Source: Vitis vinifera (Eukaryota > Streptophyta > Magnoliopsida > Vitales > Vitaceae). From it: a DNA stretch of 64,000 nucleotides. Shown here piece by piece: positions 25,401-35,789 of this stretch. The notes beneath the pieces were generated by a model. That model was not told the DNA's origin. It did not search any database and was given only the letters and a program-made list of their open reading frames with translations. How positions within the stretch are numbered: position 1 is the first letter of the stretch; each line of letters begins with the position of its first letter. The stretch is taken from positions 744,501 through 808,500 of the forward strand of contig NC_081810.1 in assembly GCF_030704535.1 (NCBI RefSeq). The letters are read 5' to 3'. The position numbers and the translations under genes were made by a program.

Positions 25401-27407
25401 AATTAATTGGGTTAAATGAATATGATTACTACTCAAAGGTGCTTAAAACCATTATAATTAGGTCTACAAAATAGCACTTTTTGGTAGTAATCACAAAGTG
25501 AACAAACTTGTCATAATATATATATAAATATTGTAAGTGTTAAATTTTTATTTCATTTATGTGCAATATGTGCAGAAATTATGGATGGAGTTTGTGAAAT
25601 TCAGACAAAGCTCAGAGTTAAATTTCAATCATCTAAAGAAAGAAATTGAAGGACTCAACTTGAAGATGGATGAATTGAAACAACTTTTATTAGAAGTTAG
25701 TGACATGTTTACTTGTTTAAATTTTCTAATACTTCAATGTTTTGACATTTGTGTTTTCTCATATTTATTATTATTGGGTGGTGTATGCAATTTTAGGTTA
25801 AGAGTTCGAATGAGGAACACGGTATGCATGACACTAGATTCAGAAAATCTAGTACAAAAGAAAATGATAACAATATGGGCTTTGATTTCCAGACTGGAAT
25901 TTTTGAGGATGTTACAGATGATGAAGTGGAGAGAAATGACATTCCCATGGATGTGAACATTGATATGGAAGCTTCTAGAAACCTTCAGCTTGCAGAAAAA
26001 CACATGACTAAAGAGTTGAAAGATGACTGCTCTATTGATGATCCAGTTATTGATATTGCCAAGTTGTTTGGTACCCCAACTATGTCGGGCGAGTTTTCAG
26101 TATATGTCATACCTCACCATCTATCTCCTGCCATTTTTAAGCGAAGGCGTGAGATTAAAAAGTCTCATATCTTACAGCACCCTTTTACAGATCCCACCAA
26201 GAGAAAGAAACTAAGAAAAGAGATTGAGAAACCATTAACTTCATTTGATCCTTTGCATCCAATCTCTGAAGAAGCATTAGAGTCCTTTCAAAAGTGGATG
26301 AGTGATGACCAAGGGTAAGTTGTATACATCCATACTTGTAAATTTGTGTTCTTCACAAGTTATAAAATTACTAATGTTTTTATTTTTTTTTTTATGTCAA
26401 AGGTCCACAATTGACATTGACTACATGCATATAGATAAAAAATGGTTTCAATCACTGTCTAATCATGGTTCATGGCTTGCTGACACGGTTTGTAAATGAT
26501 GCATTTTGTTTTTATTTTTATTTATTATTATGTTCAGCTTACAACCAAATAATATAACTAATTTACTTTATTGTAATTGTTAGCACATTGATGTTGCCTT
26601 CTTCTTTTTCCGGAAGCGGCGAATAGAAAATCCTCATCTTTTTTCCCAAAAGTTTACCACAGTGGATACTATGTTTTGGGTATGTGTAGTTTGAATTTTA
26701 GTTAACATTTTTAATTTTTTTGTAATAATGAATCTTATGATCTTGGTTATTTATTTATGTATATTAACTTTATTCTATGTAGCAAAATGCTCAAGCAAGA
26801 TGGATTAAGCATGGCAAGAAGTGGAACCAATTCAAATTACTAGAGAATGACATCCTTATTGATTATGCCAATGGTTTGCAGCCTCTTTATTCTGTCAAAT
26901 GGCCTGATGTTGACATTGTGTATGTCCCTATCAATGTTCGGGCTAGTCACTGGGTATTAGGAGTTGTCCACCTTCATCGAAGGATTATATACGTATATGA
27001 CTCATTGATGGGCATCAATAATAATGCAAGATTGCAAGTTGCCATTAAACCATTAGCCAAATTGTTGCCGCATATATTGAATGCAATAGCATATTATGGT
27101 TTTCATGGTGACACAAAAGTTAACTACCAAGAATGGGAAATTGAACGGCTGCAAGATATTCCTCAACAGGAAAATGAGTAAGTGATCTTAAATTTACTTT
27201 CATAACTTATACACTTAATCTTTAATAATAGCCCTAACATTGATTATTTGTGTACCATGCAGTGGTGATTGTGGCATGTTTGTTATCAAATATGCTGAAT
27301 ACTTGATGCACAACCATCCATTGAAGTCATTAACAAGTGCACGAATGGACTGGTTTCGGGAAAAGATGGCAGCAGAGTTATTTTATATGAAATACTTGCC
27401 TATGTAA
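22481..27407 (+). CDS. Ulp1-type (C48) SUMO-protease-like protein of the MULE
   Basis: Nine exons, all with GT-AG borders and matching phases: 22481-22627, 23287-24195, 24291-24530, 25576-25695, 25797-26314, 26403-26487, 26584-26679, 26783-27177, 27263-27407. They give an open frame of 884 aa. Residues about 50-350 form a DUF1985-like domain (KEEFALITGL core), common in plant Ulp1-like genes of transposon origin. A Lys-rich run follows near residue 200, and a charged linker precedes the peptidase. The carboxy end is a C48 peptidase with His-761 (SHWVLGV), Asp-778 (YVYDS), Gln before NDGDCG and Cys-840 (GDCGMF). All catalytic residues are present. Family knowledge: Ulp1 enzymes process or remove SUMO; what the MULE-borne forms do is unknown. 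The ATG at 22,481 is in exon 1, and an alternative at 22,487 is in frame. A 5'-UTR intron may end at 22,476. Confidence 0.85.
22810..22987. promoter_or_regulatory. Two 18-bp dyad motifs in intron 1 of the peptidase gene
   Basis: ACTTAACTACTATCAAGT at 22,810-22,827 and ACTTAACTGCTATCAAGT at 22,970-22,987 match the consensus ACTTRA-N6-TYAAGT found in the central array. Being intronic, they could act on the peptidase gene. A regulatory role is inference. Confidence 0.6.
24574..25493 (-). mobile_element. LTR-derived fragment (Athila-like), fossil, nested in MULE intron
   Basis: The minus strand starts TGATTACTACC at 25,493, as the LTR at 3230 does, and shares a stretch with it at about 25,025-25,170 (matching 3,490-3,630). 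GTGCGAAA/TTCGCAC motifs are repeated at about 24,800-25,010. The plus-strand left border is a run of 13 T. It looks like a single LTR or part of one, with no internal domains, and is broken. It sits wholly within intron 4 of the peptidase gene, whose exons remain in frame. Confidence 0.7.
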
Positions 27408-27591
27408 TGAATTCATGTTGATATTTCACATTTTGATAATGTAGTTGGATGGTTTGTTATATGTAATTGGATAGCTTCATATATGTAGTTAGGCATTTTG
27501 ATAAATGTAGTTGGACAGGTTGATATATCTACTTGGATATTTTGATGAATGTTGTTCGATAGTTATGTATACAATTGACCTTTTAAACTAA

Positions 27592-28225
27592 ACTTCAATG
27601 TTGTCAAGTTGTTATGGGTACAAACTTGAAGATAATTAAGTCCACAGTCTTAATAGAACACATGAACTTAACTACTATCAAGTTAACTGTGAACAAACTT
27701 GACAGATATTAAGTCGAAATCTATTCCAGAATAACATATTTAATCTGGACTTAACAGGTATCAAGTTGATCTTCTATAGACTCATAAGAAGTTGTGTCTA
27801 CAATTGTCATTTTTACCTGAACTTAACTATTGTTAAGTTATTTTATGAACAAACTTGAAGGTAGTTAAGTCCACAGTCTTCAGACAAAACCTGAACTTAA
27901 CTATTGTCAAGTTGTTTTATGAACAAACTTGAAGGTAGTTAAGTTCACAGTCTTCAGACAAAACCTGAACTTAACTATTGTCAAGTTGTTTTATGTACAA
28001 ACTTGAAGGTAGTTAAGTCTACAGTCTTCAGACAAAACCTGAACTTAACTATTGTCAAGTTGTTTTATGAACAAACTTGAAGGTAGTTAAATTCACAGTC
28101 TTCAGACAAAACCTGAACTTAACTATTGTCAAGTTGTTTTATGTACAAACTTGAAGGTAGTTAAGTCCACAGTCTTCAGACAAAACCTGAACTTAACTAT
28201 TGTCAAGTTCCTTATCAATAAACGT
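27592..28225. repeat. Tandem array with 74-bp period built of 18-bp dyads
   Basis: Between the two convergent MULE genes, 74-bp units repeat about five and a half times (27,821 to 28,208), preceded by more diverged copies from 27,592. Each unit has two 18-bp dyad motifs, ACTTAACTATTGTCAAGT and ACTTGAAGGTAGTTAAGT, whose starts are 32 bp apart and then 42 bp from the next. Start positions: 27592, 27624, 27666, 27697, 27749, 27821, 27853, 27895, 27927, 27969, 28001, 28043, 28075, 28117, 28149, 28191. No coding sequence overlaps. Confidence 0.9.
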
Positions 28226-28511
28226 GAGAACAGTTGAGTCCATAGTTTGAGAATAAACATGTAATTTTCATTTATACTTTATACATAACTCATCATAACA
28301 TATATGTACAAAAGTAACAAATATCTCCATTTCTATGGTTATGCAAAAAAAGGGGATCATTATTACAATATTCATCTATGTGCTTATCCTATCACCTTAT
28401 ACAAAAAAGTAACTTACATTTCTGTTCACATGGGTACCAAAAAAACAAAAAAGCTCACTATTACAATTTTCATTCCATGTAAGTTCATAGAGTACCAAAG
28501 CTATCATGATA

Positions 28512-31500
28512 TCAAGGGATTGGTCGTTTGCATGTTTTCCGATTATGCCCATATTGACCACATCGACTACAACGAGATGTGCGCTTGCCCTCTCCACCAG
28601 AAGGAATTCTTACTTTCCTTGGTCTTCCTGTTGGGCGTCTTGTTTTAGGTGGTAACACAACTTTATCACGAATATGATTAGGTACTACCCAATCTATTTC
28701 ATTTCCAGTTGGATAAATACACTCTGAATATGAAGATAACAATGTTTTAGTAGTAAAATACTTGGAGCACAAAGTGTAACATGAAATGTTGTAAAATCTA
28801 CAAGCAGCAATAGCATGTGCACATGGAATATGATCAAGATCAAATTGTCGACATGTGCATGAACGAGTGTCTAAATTCACTTGAGCACTAATGCCAGCAT
28901 AGTTAACATTACACTCCTTGGAGTTGATAGGTTCCACTAGATATGTTGCTGACATATTATACCTAGAACGAAGTTCTCCATCAGCCCACATGGTAAGTTC
29001 AGTTGACATTGACATTGCTTGTTGTTGACGAGTCACAAACCATTTTTGAAGTAAGTTTCTCAATTCTTCAACCAATTGCAAAACCGGAAGATCTCTAGCA
29101 TTTTTCAACACAGCATTAAGGCTTTAAACGATCCCTGTCGTCATGATATTATATCTTTTTTCGGTAGAATATGAACGTGTCCATCGATCAACACCTATAT
29201 CCATCAAATATCTTGCTGCTCTTGGGTCAATCATCTCTAGTTGCCCAAATATAAAATTAAACTCTGAAACACGATAAGCATGGGCAGCATCATGGAACAA
29301 CTTATGAATTACAGGATTCTTGAACTTTGTCTTCAAATTTTGTCCAACGTGATAAGTACAGACACCATGCCTCGCATGGGGAAATACTTTATGTACTGCT
29401 TTCTCAATGCTACCATGTCGATCTGATATCACAAACAAATCATCAATGTGTCCAAGTGCATCATGTAGTTTTTGTAAAAACCACTCCCATGAGGCATCAT
29501 TTTCTGAATCACCAATCCCAAAGGCTAAAGGGTATATCTGATTGTTGCCATCTTTACACGCTGCAATAAATAAAGTCCTTAAGTACTTTGCTTTCAAAAA
29601 TGTCCCATCAACTGCAACCACAGGCCTTATTGATGTGTGAAACCCAGCAAGAGATGCACCAATCGACATAAAAAAGTATTTGAATTGATTATCACAATCA
29701 GTAACTATATCAGTAATGGTACCAGGATTTTTTTGCTCTAAAACATAGCAATAGGATGGTAAAGTGTTATAAGACTCCTCAGGTGATCCCCTAATAGAAC
29801 CTAGAGCAAGTTCTTTGGCTCTCCACGCCTTATCATAACTGATTTGAATGCCATACTGCTTTCGAATGTCTGCTACAATGTCTTTTGGTCGAAATTCACA
29901 ACCAATCCCTTGATATGTTTCTCTTATACTCTCACCAATCAACCAACTACTTGCATGTCGATTGTCACGAGACATCATATCTAACCGACAAGTGTGTGTT
30001 GAATAGAATTTCATTATTTGAAACATATTCGAAATCCCCAACTTGGTAGCACGAACTCGCCACTTGCATTCTTTATCAAAACATTCAACAAGCAATAACT
30101 TAGTAGTGGATTTAGTTGTTTTGAACTCAAACTTCCTTTTCAGAGCCATCATATACAACTTCCTTTGTAATTCTTTCTTACTTGAGTAAATTTGGTGTTC
30201 TTCTAGATGGTCATCACTAATTCCACTAACTATAGGTTGTTGCATCATGTTTTGTCTTTCATTTGCTACATCTTCGATTATAGTGGGATTGTCATGTATG
30301 AACCCATCACTTGTATCAATCATGGTCAAGATTTCTGCACTCTGAGCTGAACCAGTTCTGAATGAGCCAATTTGGGTCACTTGCTTATCACTAGTAGGGT
30401 TAGTATTCATTCTATAATCCTCCTCATTAATTGCAGTCTCATTCATGTTCCAATCATGAACTTTATACCCTTCATGTGACTCATTTTGAAATCTTGGTCC
30501 ATTTTCACCATCAACAGTAAGAGTTTCAACTGAATCACAATGAATGTGTCTACTTTTATGCATCAACATTGAGTCCTCATTCAATTCTTTATCAATCTCA
30601 GAAGACATATGACATTCGAAATAAGAATTGCAAATTGATTTCTGATTGTGATTATCAATTCTCTTTTCAACTATGATGCACAATGGAACAGACAGCTTAC
30701 CATTTGTATAATTTAAACCAATAAAGAATTTCACATCCCCATCATCAGTTAGTTGTATAGGACTTGTGGGTATGTTGGCATTGAATACATACTTCATTGA
30801 AAGAAAACAATTTGTTGGATCTAGCTTCAAAATATGATGGACAACCCCTAATAACTCTTTATATGATATAGTTTTCGGGATCTCAATGCCTTTACCTTTA
30901 CTTCCTTCGAAATAGAAAACATTTCCATCTCGTACCCATTCTCCTTCATATAAAAGCATTATTCCTACTTCATCAACCACTGAAATAACAGAATAATTCA
31001 ATTAGTGGCATCAACAAACAATATTAGAATATTTTTTAGTTACATCATAGCATTAGCACCAATAAGTAGGTATTAATTTTAAAAAACTCATTCATTATTA
31101 AATACATATTATTTCATTACACATATTTATTTTTTTAATAAACAACAAATAAATAACATTATTAATCATCTTTACTACCTCAAATAATACCAATAATGAT
31201 ATAGAAATACAATGTATATAGTTATTAAATAAATTCAGACATTGTAACTCTAAACTATTTTAAACAATAAAAATATATTTGTTTACTAAAAGATTGGTTA
31301 TGTTGTAATTTATTTAATGTCAAGGCTAATTTGCAAATGATTCAACTCAAATTGAGTATAATTAAATACAATAACAAAAATATAATGTTACTATAAAATA
31401 ACTATATACAATCTTAACTTACTTCAAGTTCAACTTAACACACGTCAAGTTCAACTTAATATCCGTAAGGTTTTGATATATAACTAAAAAAGATAACTTT

Positions 31501-31627
31501 ATATATTATGTCAAAACCCTATTAACACATATATTTACATCTATATAAAGCACAAATGTGCAAACAATACCAAAACCATCATAAAATTCCATAAGTTTTA
31601 TTACTTACCATCATTTGATTTTTCCAT
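28512..31627 (-). pseudogene. MULE transposase with one in-frame stop
   Basis: Two exons. Exon 1 (31627-31609) is ATG GAA AAA TCA AAT GAT G; a GT donor joins it to exon 2 (30979-28512), for 829 codons including both stops. An amino-terminal MULE-type domain at residues 10-110 is followed by a charged, variable region. A basic WRV-type DNA-binding (FLYWCH/WRKY-like) domain spans about 275-350 (ECKWRVRA). The DDE transposase shows Asp-464 (AVDGTFLKAKY), Asp near 526 (ISDRHGS) and the C-x2-H motif (CTYH). A SWIM zinc finger starts near 714 (CTC...CAH), and a carboxy-terminal CCHC knuckle is present (CSRCGQYGHNRKTC). The TAA at 29,124-29,126 replaces the Glu usual in MULE sequences of the form IVESLNAVL. 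The frame is otherwise open. It is convergent with the Ulp1 gene. Confidence 0.88.
31433..31471. promoter_or_regulatory. Pair of 18-bp dyads in transposase intron 1
   Basis: ACTTAACACACGTCAAGT (31,433-31,450) fits the dyad consensus. A weaker copy, ACTTAATATCCGTAAGGT, starts 21 bp further on at 31,454, two helical turns away. Both lie between transposase exons 1 and 2. Confidence 0.55.
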
Positions 31628-31848
31628 ATAGACAATGTTTCTCCACGCTACACTTTTTAAGCTGATTGTTTCCTTCTTTTAATCCCTTTTTTCATGGCTG
31701 TAAATGATATTAAAAAAATTATAACAATTTCAAACTTATTTAAATATTTACTACATCTCATTAAATGTTTGAAAATATTCAATAAATAAAACATGAAAGA
31801 AAAAAAATATGGAAAAATAAAAATAAACGTACACTGTTTATCCAACCA

Positions 31849-31870
31849 CAACTTAAAGCGCTTTAAGTTG
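31849..31870. promoter_or_regulatory. Perfect 22-bp palindrome upstream of the transposase
   Basis: The 18-bp core ACTTAAAGCGCTTTAAGT at 31,851-31,868 is flanked by CA and TG, so 22 bp are exactly self-complementary. It is the most symmetrical member of the ACTTRA-N6-TYAAGT family. It lies about 220 bp upstream of the transposase ATG on the minus strand, where an operator or core-promoter-proximal site would be expected. The function is inferred. Confidence 0.7.
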
Positions 31871-32040
31871 AAGAAATCTGAAGAGAAACTGTGTGAGACT
31901 TGAAGAAATGCACTGAAAAGAGAGAAACGGAATAACAGGAGAAAATGAAAAAAATGAGAAAGTGGAAGAAATAATAAAAAGGAGGTGAATGGAGGGAAAT
32001 AAAATTAGAATGGGAGGGAAAAAGGAGTTGATGTAGCTGA

Positions 32041-32141
32041 GGGGTATTTTTGTCCAGATCGGACCATTTTAGAGGCTATTAAAAGTGGAGGGTTAGTTTT
32101 ACAATATTGAGGGATTTTTGTCCCTTCTGATCAGTTTTCCC
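32041..32141 (-). repeat. MULE right terminal inverted repeat
   Basis: On the minus strand it begins GGGAAAACTGATCAGAAGGG and matches the left repeat over about 101 bp with a few substitutions and small length differences. It lies about 415 bp upstream of the transposase start codon, so, as in other MULEs, it may contain promoter sequence. Confidence 0.92.
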
Positions 32142-32150
32142 TTTTACAAA
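32142..32150. repeat. 9-bp target site duplication, right
   Basis: TTTTACAAA, identical to 21,966-21,974, abuts the right end of the MULE. Confidence 0.92.
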
Positions 32151-33952
32151 TATGCCGAGAATTTCACCTTTTTTAACCAATTATCTCTATTTTTAACATG
32201 TTTTTTTATATATTTAAATATTTTTTTAATTTTAAAAATTACTTTTATATGTAGTATTTTATTTTTAATCATTCTTCATATTTATATAATTATTTTTTAA
32301 AATAATTAAAAATAAATAAAGTGAAAACAACTAAAAAAATGTAATGCATATACACTTTTTTTTTTTTTCTGTTTTTAAGAATAAAAAATTATTTTATGTT
32401 TTTTTTTTAAAAGTATTTACTATTTTTTTTATTACTAAATGTGTTTTTCTATTTTTTTTATTAAATGGGGTAAGTTATTTCAAACTATTTTTTAAAAAAA
32501 AATAAAAAAAGCCAAGGGACTTTATAATTTCCAAAAATGTTTATAATCTATCTTTTGTTTGAAAAAAATTAAGTGAGTGTTTGTTTTTTTGGCTTTTTAC
32601 TAAAAGTAATTTATTTTCAAAATTTAATTTTTTTTTCATAATTTATTATAAACTTTTTGTTGAATTGAAAAAAACCAAAATTTTGACTTTTTATAAATAG
32701 AAAAAGTAAAATATTGGTTTTTCTTTACTTTTTAATGCTTAATAAAAATAAAATACTATAAAAATAAATAATTTAATACTTAACACTATTAAACATTAAA
32801 GTTTTATTTAAAATTAAGTAAAATAAATAAATACCACCTACGAGTATGATTGGTTTCCAAACAATCTAAAGGGAATGTGAAAAAAAATTTGAAATTATGA
32901 ATTTAATAGTGCTCCTAAGAAATTAATTTATATACAAATTTCTAATTAATTTTACTCAATTTTATTTTCTTATATATATTTTTCATCGTAAACCTAACAT
33001 GAGAAAATCATTTTTTTAAATTATTTTCCTTTTCTTTATCTTGATTGAAAATTAACACTAATCAGTAAGTTGTACAATAAAACCTCGATAAATTAAAAAC
33101 CTTTATTGAATAATCAAATTTTCAATCTCAACTCAAATTAATGTATTAAATTAATAACATCCTTAAAATCACATCTTTAAGTTTTAATATCACAACTCTT
33201 TCCATCCAATTTTGTTTTTTATGTTTTACAATTTATAATCCTTCCTTATTTTTAGGGTTTATTAAACTTTTATATATTAACATTTTACTACATCCTTTTA
33301 GGGTTTACAACTTTTTATGTAGTTTACATTACAGTAGAAACATAATATTCTTTATAAATTAATAGATATTAATTTATCAAAAAATTGATAAATTATTCGT
33401 TTATTAATGAATCAATGATTCCATTAAGATAATAATTTCTCTTCATGTTAAGAGTATTATTTTATAAAGTTTTAGCATACTTCTAAATTAGACTAATCTT
33501 TTTTTAAAAAAGTTATAAAATAGAATAAATAGAAGTAAAAACTTTTAAGACCATAAAATTAGCTTCAATACCATATGTTAAATGACCAATTATTTAAAAA
33601 ACTTAAAGTGTAAGTAACCAAATGAATAATGTATGTCATAAATAACTCAATCTTGGAGGTGAAGGTTGATATCATAGTACAACATAAATTAAACTTTTCT
33701 CTATTAATTTTATAACTTGTACATTTCATTGTATTATTGCAATCGGGGTATTCCTCCTTATGAAACTTCCTCACATTAAAAAAATAAATAAATAAATTCC
33801 AAACCAAAACCAAAACCAATACCCACTCTCTTTTCTTCCCCCTAACCATGTCAACTTCACCTGATCAGTTACCGCATGAACTGAGATCATGACAAAGAGA
33901 GGCATACATCACATGTAGTTTGCAAGATTTGTTGCAGTAAATTCTATGTTCA
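32151..33952. other. Strongly AT-rich spacer
   Basis: A/T homopolymers and a degenerate MITE-like stretch at about 32,860-33,060 (gtttccaaacaatct ... ccttttctttatcttgattgaaaat). No gene is seen. Confidence 0.5.
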
Positions 33953-34216
33953 TTAAGAATATATCTTCAAGCCGAAGAGGACAAGCAAAAATCCAAAGTA
34001 ATCAAAGCTGTAAGCTGACTTGGTGAGTGCCAACCTGAAGTCATTCCATGAAGGAAACCTAAACCAGAACTCAGTAAGCAAGCTTCTTCTTAGGATCGCC
34101 TTCTCGTATGTGAAGGTATCGAAGGAGAACTTCCCATGGTACCTCCCAAAACCGGATTCGCCAATGCCCCCAAAAGGGATGGTGTTTGCTGCATAACACG
34201 TCATTGGGATTTTCCT
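33953..34216 (-). pseudogene. Aldehyde dehydrogenase family 3 C-terminal fragment
   Basis: The translation contains NTIPFGGIGESGFGRYHGKF, then SFDTFTYEKAILRRS and a hydrophobic end (SFDYFGFLLVLFGLK). This is the carboxy-terminal signature of plant ALDH3 (ALDH3F/H type), which oxidises aldehydes with NAD(P) and has a membrane-associating tail. The usual stop context and tail are preserved. Upstream, on the minus strand beyond 34,216, the frame is lost, and no NAD-binding domain or catalytic Cys exon is seen in the window. It is a gene fragment left by partial duplication or transposon capture. About 85 codons are recognisable out of roughly 480. Confidence 0.75.
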
Positions 34217-34259
34217 CCTCCAACTTTGTTTCACATGCTCATGTTGATGATCACTTGGG

Positions 34260-35789
34260 CTATATGCTCATGGGCTACTACAATATGCACAAGAATTTGA
34301 CATTATTTTTCGTTTAAATTCGGATTTCTCTTCCTTTTCCAAGCATGTTTTTGGGCACTATTGTGTCCCAAAAGGGATGTTTGGTGCATATCTCATATCC
34401 AAAACCTTGTCATGTCATTCCAATGCCATTTATTACTTCTACATTTAATAATACCAATTAACAACTTTTTTTTTAAGTGAGAACCATTTGAGATTAATAA
34501 AATAAGAAATTTTTAAAATTAAAAATACAATTAGAACTAAAAAAACTTTAAAACTAAAATTATAAAAATAAAATATTAACTTTCACTTAATTAAAACACT
34601 CTAATAGAAAATATAAATATGTAGAAAAAATTTGAAAATATAATGGAAGTAAATATTTTATTTTTAAATTTTTAAGTTTTTAATTGTATTTAATTTTTAT
34701 GTATTTTAGTTTTAATTTTATTTTTAATTAAATTTTTATTTTATTTTATTGTTGATGTCAACTAAAATTTTTTTTATTCAATTTTATTAAATTAATGAGA
34801 AGAATATGAGATTAGAAATATTTTATTTATCACTTGAAAATCTATTTATTTAAAAAAAAAATTATAATATATTTATTTTTAAAACACTTGTATCAAATTA
34901 AAATGATAAACTAATTTTGGATAATTTTATTTAATATTATCAAGTAAAAGCGTATTTAAGAAAATAATTCTTTGAGTTATGAAAAAATGCATATATTTTA
35001 AAATATTAATTCTTTGAGTTATGAAAAAATGCATATATTTTAAAATATTTTTAAATAAATGAAGATAAAACTAATTTATGAAAGTTGATGTTCTTTGTTT
35101 TATATTTTTTCAAATTAGTGAGTCAAAACTCACTTTTCTTTTTATTTTATATCATTGAATAAATTAAAGATCATAATTTTAATATTAAATTTATTTTTAA
35201 GTCATATTATTAAAAAATGTTACCATATTATATTGTTGTTGAATAATATTTATTTAAATATGTTCAAACTAGAGTTTTTAGAAATGAACAAATGACTTAA
35301 TAACTAGGGGAATTTTTTTTAATCATAAAAAACTAGTGAATTTATAATGATCATATAATGTTTTTACATGTAAGATTTTACAAGTCTCTACAATCCTCCA
35401 AACTAGTCTGAGTAGTCCTACTAGATATCATATCTCTACATGCTGGTAGAACTTTCTACCTCTAGTAAAGTATAATATTATTAAATAAGATAAATTATAT
35501 TACAATATATTAATTTCTGCAATAAAATAATTTCAAAATATCTATTTTCACTTCTTTATAATTTTTTAGAGTTTTTTTCGACTAAAATGTCCATTAATAT
35601 TTTTCCCTTAGACTTAATCTATCAAAAAATTCCCCACAATTTAATTTAAATTCGGCATATCATTATTTCCTACTAGTACATGACCCATTTGAAACAACAA
35701 TCTGAATAAATGAATAGGAAAAGAAACGAATGATATCAATTATAATAGTTGTCAGCAGAAGCATCCCATTCAGGCTTGTGCCACATCCA
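34260..35789. other. AT-rich spacer
   Basis: Low-complexity A/T sequence with a short direct duplication near 34,962-35,050 (ttaattctttgagttatgaa twice). No gene or RNA is recognised. Confidence 0.5.

Larger units (their letters stand above)
21975..32141. mobile_element. Mutator-like element carrying a Ulp1 peptidase gene (10,167 bp)
   Basis: A complete MULE, shown by a terminal inverted repeat pair (21,975-22,075 and 32,041-32,141), an exact 9-bp target duplication on both sides, and a MULE transposase gene inside. It also encodes a Ulp1 (C48) cysteine peptidase with an upstream DUF1985-like region. This pairing is known from plant MULEs such as Kaonashi-type elements in rice and CUMULE in melon. 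The two genes converge on a 74-bp tandem array. The identical duplications and the open protease frame suggest fairly recent insertion. The transposase has one stop codon, so this copy is probably non-autonomous now. It contains a nested LTR-derived fragment (about 24,574-25,493). Confidence 0.93.

Noticed and set aside
27592-28225. CRISPR-like direct repeats
   Set aside because: Plant nuclear context, units repeat end to end without unique spacers, and no Cas genes are present.
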